Below, in pieces: positions 26,642 through 33,900 of a stretch of 64,000 bases of DNA; positions within the stretch are counted from its first letter, which is position 1, and the number at the start of each line of letters is the position of its first letter. The notes under the pieces were generated by a model. That model had not been told where the DNA came from and searched no databases. It was given only the letters and a program-made list of their open reading frames with translations. Position numbers and translations under genes: made by a program. Origin of the DNA: an uncultured Acetatifactor sp. (GTDB lineage: Bacteria > Bacillota > Clostridia > Lachnospirales > Lachnospiraceae); assembly GCA_934426825.1 (NCBI GenBank), contig CAKRYI010000005.1, positions 1 through 64,000 on the forward strand, read 5' to 3'.

Positions 26642-27793
26642 TTAACGAATGTGGGATTTGACAGCCTCGGCAACCAGTTCAGCCACCTTGGGGTTGAAGG
26701 CTTCGGGCATGATATTGTCCTCGTTCAGCTCGTCCTCCGGCACCAGTCCGGCAATGGCTTCTGCGGCAGCCAGCTTCATTTCCTCGGTAATCTGGGTGGC
26801 GTGACCTTCCAGTGCACCCTTAAAGATACCGGGGAATGCGACCACGTTGTTGACCTGATTGGGAAAATCGCTGCGTCCGGTACCGACTACCCTTGCACCT
26901 GCAGCCTTTGCCACATCCGGCATGATTTCAGGTACGGGGTTTGCCATGGCAAAGAGGATGGCGTCATGGTTCATGGAGGCAACCATTTCAGGGGTTACAA
27001 TGTTGGGGGCGGAAACACCCACAAAAATATCCGCACCCTTCAAAGCGTCTGCAAGAGAACCGGTCTCATTGTGGAGATTGGTGACTTCGGTCATTTTCTG
27101 CTGCATCCAGTTAAGTCCCTCGGTATCCTTGGAGACAATGCCGACCTTATCGCACATAACGATATTGGGGAAACCGTAGGTGAGCAGCAACTTTGTGATG
27201 GCAACACCGGCACTTCCCGCACCGTTTACAACAATTTTGCAGTCCTCTTTTTTCTTGCCGACTACTTTTAACGCATTGATAATTCCTGCAAGAACTACGA
27301 TGGCAGTACCATGCTGGTCATCATGGAAAACAGGAATATCCAAAATCTGTTTCAGACGTTCCTCGATTTCAAAGCATCTGGGAGCACTGATGTCCTCCAA
27401 GTTGATGCCGCCGAAGCCGGGAGCAAGATAGGTCACGGCTTTGATGATTTCCTCGGTGTCCTGTGTGTCCAGGCAGATGGGAACGGCATTGACATTGCCG
27501 AATTCCTTGAATAAAACGGCTTTGCCTTCCATGACCGGCATGGCGGCATAGGGACCGATATTTCCAAGACCGAGGACAGCACTGCCGTCGGAAACCACGG
27601 CTACGGTGTTGGCTTTCATGGTGTATTTGTAAGCCGCCTCCTTGTCCTGCGCGATAACCTTGCAGGGTTCCGCAACACCGGGAGTATAGGCAATCGCCAA
27701 ATCTTCTCTGGATTTTACCGGAGTTTTGGACACGGTTTCTAATTTCCCGTTCCATTTTTCGTGCATCAGCAGTGCTTTTTCACTTGTCGTCAT
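26642..27793 (-). CDS. NAD(P)-dependent malic enzyme
   Basis: 383 residues, the short bacterial form. Oxidatively decarboxylates malate to pyruvate. The N-terminal malic domain shows AIAYTPGVAEPC and PVMEGKAVLFKEF (catalytic Tyr and Lys regions), then PVFHDDQHGTAIVVLAG with the metal-binding acidic residues. The Rossmann domain shows IVVNGAGSAGVAI. Ends with ALEGHATQI and a helical tail. Coenzyme preference is not decided. First gene of a minus-strand operon, with a clear promoter. Confidence 0.95.
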   Translation of the reverse strand: MTTSEKALLMHEKWNGKLETVSKTPVKSREDLAIAYTPGVAEPCKVIAQDKEAAYKYTMKANTVAVVSDGSAVLGLGNIGPYAAMPVMEGKAVLFKEFGNVNAVPICLDTQDTEEIIKAVTYLAPGFGGINLEDISAPRCFEIEERLKQILDIPVFHDDQHGTAIVVLAGIINALKVVGKKKEDCKIVVNGAGSAGVAITKLLLTYGFPNIVMCDKVGIVSKDTEGLNWMQQKMTEVTNLHNETGSLADALKGADIFVGVSAPNIVTPEMVASMNHDAILFAMANPVPEIMPDVAKAAGARVVGTGRSDFPNQVNNVVAFPGIFKGALEGHATQITEEMKLAAAEAIAGLVPEDELNEDNIMPEAFNPKVAELVAEAVKSHIR

Positions 27794-27864
27794 AATATCC
27801 TCATAGCCTCATTTCTGTATTGTTTTCTCTGTAAACTGTCAGTGTAAAGACATTCATCCTGTTT

Positions 27865-27893
27865 ATCATATAATAGTTTTGCGGGCTTCGCAA
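27865..27893 (-). promoter_or_regulatory. promoter of the malic enzyme operon
   Basis: On the minus strand TTGCGA, 17 bases, TATGAT. The divergent intergenic region also carries the rho promoter. Confidence 0.6.
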
Positions 27894-27923
27894 GATGAAA
27901 AAGGATAAAATAAAATTGGGGAC

Positions 27924-27952
27924 TTCCTATTTTTAACAGAATGTATTATAAT
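27924..27952 (+). promoter_or_regulatory. rho promoter
   Basis: Perfect TATAAT with a weak TTCCTA box 17 bases upstream, leaving a leader of about 160 bases. In other bacteria rho is autoregulated through its leader; no terminator hairpin is evident here. Confidence 0.5.
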
Positions 27953-28119
27953 AGCATCAAACGTAAACACGTCCAAGACATCTCTGATTCGGAGCAGTTT
28001 GGAAGATAAGAATCTGATTGTTACTCTGATTTTACTTTATAAATGATGAATCCCTGAGTGAGCGGAATTAAATAGATGTAGGTTTTTAGAGAGAGCTATG
28101 TTTTAGGTAGGAGGAATAT

Positions 28120-29628
28120 ATGAGAGAAAAGTATGAATCGCTGGCATTGGTACAGTTAAAAGAACTTGCAAAAGTGCGGGGACTGAAGGGTACATCCACC
28201 ATGAAAAAGGCAGAACTGGTGGAAGCAATGTTAGCGGAGGATGAACGCCTGAAAAAAGAACAGGAGAGTGCTGCAGGTAAGGACGCAGCGGCTCCTGCAG
28301 AGACGGCACCCAAAAGACCGGTGTACCAGAACAGACCGACACCGGCAAGGGAAGGCGCGAGGGAATACAGTTCCAGAGACAATACAAGCGGAACGAGAGA
28401 GTACGGATCCAGAGACAATGCGAGCGGAACGAGAGAATACACGCCCAAAGAAAATGCTCCCAGAGAGAATTTTGACGAAAGTCAGTATCCGAGAGAGCTG
28501 GACAGCGGGGAGGAAGCAAGCGGTATTCTGGAGGTTATGCCGGACGGATACGGCTTTATCCGCTGTGAAAACTATCTGCCGGGCGAGAATGATGTATATG
28601 TGGCACCCAGCCAGATAAGACGTTTTGGATTGAAAACAGGAGATATTTTAAAGGGCAATAAGCGTGTGAAAACCCAGCAGGAGAAATTCAGCGCACTACT
28701 TTTTATCCGCACCATTAACGGATATACCGTGGAAGAGGCAATGAAGCGCCGCGCGTTTGAAGATATGACCCCGATTTTCCCGAATGAGAGAATTCGTTTG
28801 GAGACGCCGGGCTGCAGCGTGGCAATGAGGGTTATGGACTTGGTCAGCCCTGTGGGAAAGGGGCAGAGAGGTATGATTGTGTCTCCCCCCAAAGCAGGTA
28901 AGACGACCCTGTTAAAAGAGGTGGCAAAGTCCATTCTCCGCACCAATCCGCAGATGCACATGCTGATTTTGCTGATAGATGAAAGACCGGAGGAAGTTAC
29001 CGACATTAAGGAGGCAATTCAGGGCAATAATGTGGAGGTTATCTATTCCACCTTTGATGAGCTGCCGGAGCACCATAAGCGCGTATCGGAGATGGTAATC
29101 GAGAGAGCAAAGCGACTTGTGGAGCATAAGAAAGATGTGGTGATTTTATTAGACAGTATCACCCGTCTTACGAGAGCATACAATCTGGTGGTTCCGCCCA
29201 GTGGACGAACCTTATCCGGTGGTCTTGACCCGGCAGCATTACATATGCCGAAAAGATTTTTCGGTGCGGCGCGAAATATGCGTGAGGGCGGAAGCCTGAC
29301 GATTCTGGCGACGGCGCTGGTGGAAACCGGAAGCAAAATGGATGATGTGGTATACGAGGAATTTAAGGGAACCGGTAATATGGAAATGGTTCTTGACCGC
29401 AGATTGTCCGAAAAGAGAATTTTCCCCGCCATTGATTTGGCAAAATCAGGAACCCGAAGAGAAGATTTGCTGTTAAATTCCGAGGAGTTAGAGGCAATCA
29501 ACATTATGCGAAAGGCTTTGAACGGACTTAAGCCGGACGAGGCAACGGACAGAATACTGGATATGTTTGCCAGAACGCGGAACAATGCAGAATTTGTCGG
29601 AATGGTAAAAAAGAACAAATTTATTTGA
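28120..29628 (+). CDS. rho: transcription termination factor Rho with disordered N-terminal insert
   Basis: 502 residues. Hexameric RNA helicase that ends transcription. N-terminal Rho-N helical domain (residues 1-45); then an insert, residues about 45-130, rich in Arg/Glu/Ser/Asn with near-repeats REYSSRDNTSGT, REYGSRDNASGT and REYTPKENAPRE; then the primary RNA-binding cold-shock-like domain (GILEVMPDGYGFIR). The ATPase core has Walker A SPPKAGKTT at 255-263, VVILLDSITRL as Walker B, and the R loop and Q loop region (SGGLDPAALHMPKRFFGAARN). Such inserts occur in Rho of several phyla. Ribosome binding site AGGAGG. Immediately precedes rpmE. Confidence 0.97.
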   Translation: MREKYESLALVQLKELAKVRGLKGTSTMKKAELVEAMLAEDERLKKEQESAAGKDAAAPAETAPKRPVYQNRPTPAREGAREYSSRDNTSGTREYGSRDNASGTREYTPKENAPRENFDESQYPRELDSGEEASGILEVMPDGYGFIRCENYLPGENDVYVAPSQIRRFGLKTGDILKGNKRVKTQQEKFSALLFIRTINGYTVEEAMKRRAFEDMTPIFPNERIRLETPGCSVAMRVMDLVSPVGKGQRGMIVSPPKAGKTTLLKEVAKSILRTNPQMHMLILLIDERPEEVTDIKEAIQGNNVEVIYSTFDELPEHHKRVSEMVIERAKRLVEHKKDVVILLDSITRLTRAYNLVVPPSGRTLSGGLDPAALHMPKRFFGAARNMREGGSLTILATALVETGSKMDDVVYEEFKGTGNMEMVLDRRLSEKRIFPAIDLAKSGTRREDLLLNSEELEAINIMRKALNGLKPDEATDRILDMFARTRNNAEFVGMVKKNKFI

Positions 29629-29636
29629 TTTAGCTA

Positions 29637-29665
29637 TTGCAAGCCGTGACTGTGTATGTTACAAT
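29637..29665 (+). promoter_or_regulatory. rpmE promoter
   Basis: TTGCAA, 17 bases, TACAAT, just after the rho stop codon. Confidence 0.6.
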
Positions 29666-29745
29666 AATACCGCTGTTTGTGGTTCCATAAGCAGTGAGGA
29701 TGAGAACAAAGCAATAACTTAAATTTTCATAGAGAGGTGAAAGAG

Positions 29746-29946
29746 ATGAAAGAAGGAATCCATCCCGCATATTATCAGGCAACCGTAACCTGCAACTGTG
29801 GCAACACTTTCGTGACCGGCTCCACAAAGCCTGAGCTTCACGTTGAAGTTTGCTCCAAGTGCCATTCATTCTATACCGGTCAGCAGAAGACCGCAAGAGC
29901 TGATGGACGTATTGATAAGTTCAATAAGAAATACGGTGTTAAATAA
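29746..29946 (+). CDS. rpmE: 50S ribosomal protein L31, zinc-binding form
   Basis: 66 residues. Carries all four zinc-ligand cysteines: Cys16 and Cys18 in TCNCGNTF, Cys36 and Cys39 in CSKCH. It is therefore the zinc-requiring C+ paralogue. The start was placed at the ATG giving MKEGIHPAYY, as a GTG three codons before it lies inside the AGAGGTG ribosome binding site. Followed by a strong terminator. Confidence 0.96.
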   Translation: MKEGIHPAYYQATVTCNCGNTFVTGSTKPELHVEVCSKCHSFYTGQQKTARADGRIDKFNKKYGVK

Positions 29947-29957
29947 GAAGGTTGACG

Positions 29958-29993
29958 AAAGGTTGAGGTATTCCTATCTCAACCTTTTCCTTT
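29958..29993 (+). terminator. Rho-independent terminator after rpmE
   Basis: AAAGGTTGAG pairs with CTCAACCTTT, followed by a T-rich tail. Confidence 0.85.
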
Positions 29994-30023
29994 CATGAAA
30001 GAAATAGTTAAAAGGTGTGAATT

Positions 30024-31028
30024 ATGGCAAAGAGGAAATTCAGCCGTTATTCCGGCATCGGCGGACAGGCAGTGCTGGAAGGCATTATGATGAAGAATAA
30101 AGAGAACTATGCCGTAGCAGTGAGAAAACCCAATGGCGAGATTGCCGTGGAACTGGAGAATTATCAGGGGGTACTGCACGGTAACAGGATAAAGGACATT
30201 CCGTTTATCCGCGGTATCTTTAATTTCATAGATTCTCTGATTTTGGGAACAAAAGCACTGAATTATTCGGCTTCTTTTTATGAGGAAGAGGATGAAAAGG
30301 AGACAAAGCTGGATAAGGCAGTGGACAAGGTGACAAAAGGAAACTCTGACAAGGTGCTGACAGCGTTGACAACCGTGATTTCCGTGGTGTTGGCGGTGGG
30401 CATTTTTGTGGTTCTCCCCTATTTTATAGCGTCCCTGTTTGAAGGATTTATCCGTAACCGTTCCCTGATGGCGATTATCGAAGGAGTAATCCGTATTTTG
30501 ATTTTTGTTCTTTATGTATGGGCAATCAGCGCCATGAAGGATATTAAGCGCCTGTATCAGTACCATGGGGCGGAACATAAATGTATTAACTGTGTGGAAA
30601 AAGGCAGACCGCTCACTGTGCATAATGTTATGAGAAGTTCCAGACTGCACAAGAGATGCGGAACCAGCTTTATCTTTTTTGTTTTGTTTGTAAGTATTAT
30701 TTTGTTTTTCTTTATCCGCGTGGACAATGTCGTGGAAAAAGTGGTGCTGCGTGTCCTTTTGATGCCCATTGTGGCAGGGATTTCTTATGAAATTATCCGT
30801 CTTGCGGGGCGCAGCGACAATCTTTTTATCCGGATTCTGTCCGCACCCGGAATGTGGATTCAGCGGATGACAACCAAGGAGCCGGACGAAAGCATGGCGG
30901 AGGTTGCCATTGCGGCGGTAGAGGCGGTTTTTGACTGGAAAAAGTATTTGCAGGACAATTTCGGCTATGAAGTGGACGAAAGCTGGATGGACGACAACAA
31001 TAAGCCCAATGTGGATGATGACTTATGA
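30024..31028 (+). CDS. DUF1385 membrane protein (YqhQ-like)
   Basis: 334 residues beginning KRKFSRYSGIGGQAVLEGIMM, the DUF1385 opening. About four hydrophobic segments lie between residues 110 and 260. The family hallmark YHGAEHKCINCVE follows near residue 178, then RCGTSFIF. The His and Cys residues there look metal- or cofactor-binding, but no activity is established to my knowledge. The acidic C-terminus (WMDDNNKPNVDDD) overlaps the prmC start by four bases (ATGA), so translation is coupled. Association with L31 and release-factor genes is common in Clostridia. Confidence 0.9.
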   Translation: MAKRKFSRYSGIGGQAVLEGIMMKNKENYAVAVRKPNGEIAVELENYQGVLHGNRIKDIPFIRGIFNFIDSLILGTKALNYSASFYEEEDEKETKLDKAVDKVTKGNSDKVLTALTTVISVVLAVGIFVVLPYFIASLFEGFIRNRSLMAIIEGVIRILIFVLYVWAISAMKDIKRLYQYHGAEHKCINCVEKGRPLTVHNVMRSSRLHKRCGTSFIFFVLFVSIILFFFIRVDNVVEKVVLRVLLMPIVAGISYEIIRLAGRSDNLFIRILSAPGMWIQRMTTKEPDESMAEVAIAAVEAVFDWKKYLQDNFGYEVDESWMDDNNKPNVDDDL

Positions 31029-31864
31029 CGTATCGGGAAATTTATGAGGAAGGCAGAAATTCCCTGGCGGACGCAGCCATAGGTGAGGCAGCGCTGGACG
31101 CAAGACTCCTTTTGGAATATGTGTGTCACACAAACCGGAATGATTTGCTTGTGCACGGAGACAAGCCGGTGACGGAGGAGCAGGCGGAGAGTTACCGCGC
31201 ACTGATACAAAAGCGTGCAAAACATATCCCCTTGCAGTACCTGACCGGAGAGCAGGATTTTATGGGACTTACTTTTCAGGTAAACGATAAGGTGCTGATT
31301 CCGAGGCAGGATACGGAAATACTGGTGGAAGAGGTGCTCAGGGAGCCCCACGACGGGATGCGTTTTCTGGATATGTGCACCGGCAGCGGGTGTATTCTTT
31401 TGAGCATTTTGCATTATTCCAATGATTGTCAGGGTGTCGGCGTGGATATTTCCGGGGAGGCTTTGCAGGTCGCAAAGAAAAATGCGGAAAGAATCTGTCC
31501 GGATGGAAATATCACTTTTCTACAAAGCAATTTGTTTGAAAATGTGACCGGAAAATATGAGTATATCGTGTCTAATCCGCCATACATTCCAAGTCCTGTG
31601 ATCGAGGAGTTGATGCCGGAGGTGCGGGAGCATGAGCCGCGGCTGGCACTGGACGGAACAGAGGACGGACTGTATTTTTATAAGAAAATTGTAGAGGAAA
31701 GCCGGAATTACCTTGTGGGTGGCGGCAGACTTTATTTTGAAATAGGATATGACCAGGCGGAAGCGGTGAGCACATTAATGCAAAATGCCGGTTTTGCGGA
31801 AGTGACGGTAGTAAAGGATTATGCGGGACTTGACAGGGTTGTGCACGGAATCCTTTTAGGATAA
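31025..31864 (+). CDS. prmC: peptide chain release factor N5-glutamine methyltransferase
   Basis: 279 residues. Methylates the Gln of the GGQ loop of release factors. The N-terminal helical domain (residues 1-75) includes PLQYLTGEQDFMGL; the Rossmann methyltransferase domain follows, with LDMCTGSGCI near residue 115 and the substrate-glutamine-binding NPPY at 184-187. It lies directly before its substrate prfA, a classic pairing. Confidence 0.96.
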   Translation: MTYREIYEEGRNSLADAAIGEAALDARLLLEYVCHTNRNDLLVHGDKPVTEEQAESYRALIQKRAKHIPLQYLTGEQDFMGLTFQVNDKVLIPRQDTEILVEEVLREPHDGMRFLDMCTGSGCILLSILHYSNDCQGVGVDISGEALQVAKKNAERICPDGNITFLQSNLFENVTGKYEYIVSNPPYIPSPVIEELMPEVREHEPRLALDGTEDGLYFYKKIVEESRNYLVGGGRLYFEIGYDQAEAVSTLMQNAGFAEVTVVKDYAGLDRVVHGILLG

Positions 31865-31893
31865 GTTAGTTAAAGCAGGAATGAGAGGCAGTT

Positions 31894-32970
31894 ATGTTTG
31901 ATAAGTTAGAAGATTTGTTGAATCATTACGAGGAGATTATGAATGAGCTTCACGAGCCGACGGTGGCTAACAATCAGGAGCGTTTCCGGAAGCTGATGAA
32001 GGAGCAGAGCGACCTTGCGCCTATCGTGGAGGCATATACCGAGTATAAAAAGTGCAAGAAGGATATTGATGATTCCCTTTCCATGCTGGAGGAGGAGAAT
32101 GACGAGGAAATGCGTGAAATGATTAAGGAGACGCTTTCCGACAGTAAAAAGCGCGTGGAGGAATTGGAGCAGGAGATGAAGATTCTGCTTCTCCCGAAGG
32201 ACCCCAATGATGACAAGAACGTTATCGTGGAAATCCGTGCCGGTGCCGGCGGAGACGAGGCAGCTTTGTTTGCGGCAGAGATTTACCGTATGTATGTTCA
32301 TTATGCCGAAAAACAGCGTTGGAAGGTGGAACTTCTGAATGTGGACGAAATCGGAATCGGCGGCATGAAAGAGGTACAGTTTACCATAAGCGGTCAGGGA
32401 GCATACTCCAAGATGAAGTATGAGAGCGGCGTGCACCGTGTGCAGCGTGTGCCGGAAACGGAAAGCGGCGGACGAATCCACACTTCCACCATCAGCGTGG
32501 CGGTTATGCCGGAGGTGGATGATGATATTGATATTGTAATCGAGGACAAGGATATTCGTATCGATGTTATGCGTGCATCCGGAAACGGTGGACAGTGCGT
32601 CAATACTACGGACTCTGCCGTGCGTCTGACCCACTATCCCTCCGGTATCGTGGTGTACAGCCAGACAGAAAAGTCCCAGATTCAGAACAAGGCAAAGGCA
32701 TTTGCTTTGTTAAAATCCAAGTTGTATGATATTGAGCAGCAGCAGAGACATGATGCAGAAGCGGAGATGCGAAGAAGCCAGATTGGTACAGGTGACCGTT
32801 CCGAGAAAATCCGTACCTACAATTTCCCGCAGGGACGCGTTACGGACCATCGTATCGGACTGACTATTTATAAACTGGACAAGGTTATGAACGGAGATAT
32901 TGAGGAAATTATTGACGCTTGTATCGCAGCCGACCAGGCAGCGAAGCTGGCGAAGATGAATGAAAATTAA
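31894..32970 (+). CDS. prfA: peptide chain release factor 1
   Basis: 358 residues. Reads UAA and UAG stop codons. The codon-recognition P-x-T motif is PET (187-189) and the GGQ peptidyl-hydrolysis motif is at 232-234 in RASGNGGQCVNTTD. No frameshift site, as expected for RF1 rather than RF2. Last gene of the DUF1385-prmC-prfA operon. A weak hairpin (AAAAG...CTTTT) follows about 20 bases after the stop. Confidence 0.97.
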   Translation: MFDKLEDLLNHYEEIMNELHEPTVANNQERFRKLMKEQSDLAPIVEAYTEYKKCKKDIDDSLSMLEEENDEEMREMIKETLSDSKKRVEELEQEMKILLLPKDPNDDKNVIVEIRAGAGGDEAALFAAEIYRMYVHYAEKQRWKVELLNVDEIGIGGMKEVQFTISGQGAYSKMKYESGVHRVQRVPETESGGRIHTSTISVAVMPEVDDDIDIVIEDKDIRIDVMRASGNGGQCVNTTDSAVRLTHYPSGIVVYSQTEKSQIQNKAKAFALLKSKLYDIEQQQRHDAEAEMRRSQIGTGDRSEKIRTYNFPQGRVTDHRIGLTIYKLDKVMNGDIEEIIDACIAADQAAKLAKMNEN

Positions 32971-33037
32971 GGGGTGTGAAATTCCCAAAAGCTGACAGGG
33001 TATCCTGCTTTTCATATAATTTTCATGAATCAAAAAG

Positions 33038-33065
33038 TTGAAAAAGGACATAATTATGGTATAAT
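33038..33065 (+). promoter_or_regulatory. promoter of the toxin-antitoxin pair
   Basis: TTGAAA, 16 bases, TATAAT, ending 27 bases before the antitoxin start. Autoregulation by the antitoxin-toxin complex would be usual. Confidence 0.65.
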
Positions 33066-33092
33066 TAGACCATGGATAGGGAGGTGTATATT

Positions 33093-33353
33093 ATGCCACA
33101 AATCATTCCAATTAAAGATTTGAAGAATACCTCGGAGATTTCTGATATGTGCCATAAGACAGACGAGCCAATTTATGTTACTAAAAACGGCTATGGCGAT
33201 ATGGTTATTATGAGCATGGAAATTTATGAGTCAACCATGAGACAGATCGCTATGTACAAAGACATTGAAATCTCTGAAAAGCAGATAGAGGCAGGAAAGG
33301 TAAAGGATGCTAGAACAGCGCTGAGGGAAACGAGGGCAAAGTATGGCTTATAA
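33093..33353 (+). CDS. type II antitoxin, Phd/YefM-like
   Basis: 86 residues. The N-terminal PIKDLKNTSEISDMCHKTDEP followed by IYVTKNGYGDMVIMSMEIYES is the Phd/YefM pattern: a DNA-binding dimer whose C-terminal helix neutralises the toxin (here SEKQIEAGKVKDARTAL). The start was set at the ATG after GGGAGGTG; a shorter-distance ATG seven codons upstream precedes that site. It overlaps the toxin gene by 11 bases. Confidence 0.88.
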   Translation: MPQIIPIKDLKNTSEISDMCHKTDEPIYVTKNGYGDMVIMSMEIYESTMRQIAMYKDIEISEKQIEAGKVKDARTALRETRAKYGL

Positions 33354-33654
33354 ATTAAATGTTACAGAACATGCTGGAGAATTGCTTGACAATCTTGTGT
33401 ATCATTTGATTTATCGCTTAAAGAATGAACAGGCAGCAAAACATTTGCTGGATAGTATTGATGTTGTTTATGACAGGCTGGAGGTCAACCCTTTGCAGTT
33501 CCCGGAGTGTAGAGATATATATTTGGCCGAGAAGGGGTATCGAGAAGCGGTTGTACCACAGATGAATTATATTATTATTTTTGATGTGAGAGCAGATGTT
33601 GTAAATGTAGTTGGTATTTTTCATCAGTTAGAGAATTATCCAAATAAAGTATAA
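33343..33654 (+). CDS. type II toxin, RelE/ParE superfamily
   Basis: 103 residues, beginning KLNVTEHAGELLDNLVYHL and ending with NVVGIFHQLENYP, the alpha-alpha-beta layout of RelE/ParE toxins. An Arg/Lys-rich helix (YRLKNEQAAKHLLDSI) and the strand YREAVVPQMNYIIIFDV are typical. Whether it is an mRNA interferase or a gyrase poison cannot be told. It follows the antitoxin in the usual order and ends at a strong terminator, so the pair is a self-contained cassette. Confidence 0.88.
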   Translation: MAYKLNVTEHAGELLDNLVYHLIYRLKNEQAAKHLLDSIDVVYDRLEVNPLQFPECRDIYLAEKGYREAVVPQMNYIIIFDVRADVVNVVGIFHQLENYPNKV

Positions 33655-33669
33655 TTTGTTTGGAGCAGA

Positions 33670-33705
33670 TTAGAGTCAGTCGAAAAGGCTGGCTCTAATT
33701 TTTTT
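33670..33705 (+). terminator. terminator of the toxin-antitoxin cassette
   Basis: TTAGAGTCAG pairs with CTGGCTCTAA (one G-U), followed by seven T. Confidence 0.9.
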
Positions 33706-33836
33706 AGACAAAATTTCTTTTGGTGCTTTTCTATAAAAAACTCTTCTGGAATGAATCAATCTGATTCAAATACCGTGTTTTTCCACAAAAATAAAATGAC
33801 CTATTGAAAATATCTGTGCAATATGTTAAACATAAG

Positions 33837-33856
33837 TTATAAAAACGTTTTTATAA
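33837..33856. promoter_or_regulatory. perfect 20-base palindrome, LacI-type operator candidate
   Basis: TTATAAAAACGTTTTTATAA is perfectly self-complementary with a central CG step flanked by A and T runs, the layout of LacI-family operators. It lies about 45 bases before the GH5 start codon. A possible promoter (TTGAAA, 17, TAAACA) is just upstream, so a bound repressor would block elongation or initiation. Confidence 0.6.
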
Positions 33857-33900
33857 AATAATGTAGTTGAAGGGAAAACCATTTGAAACAGGAGGGTATC

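Noticed and set aside
28360..28450. Short tandem repeats in rho considered as a CRISPR-like array
   Set aside because: They are in frame within the rho coding sequence, imperfect and without spacers.
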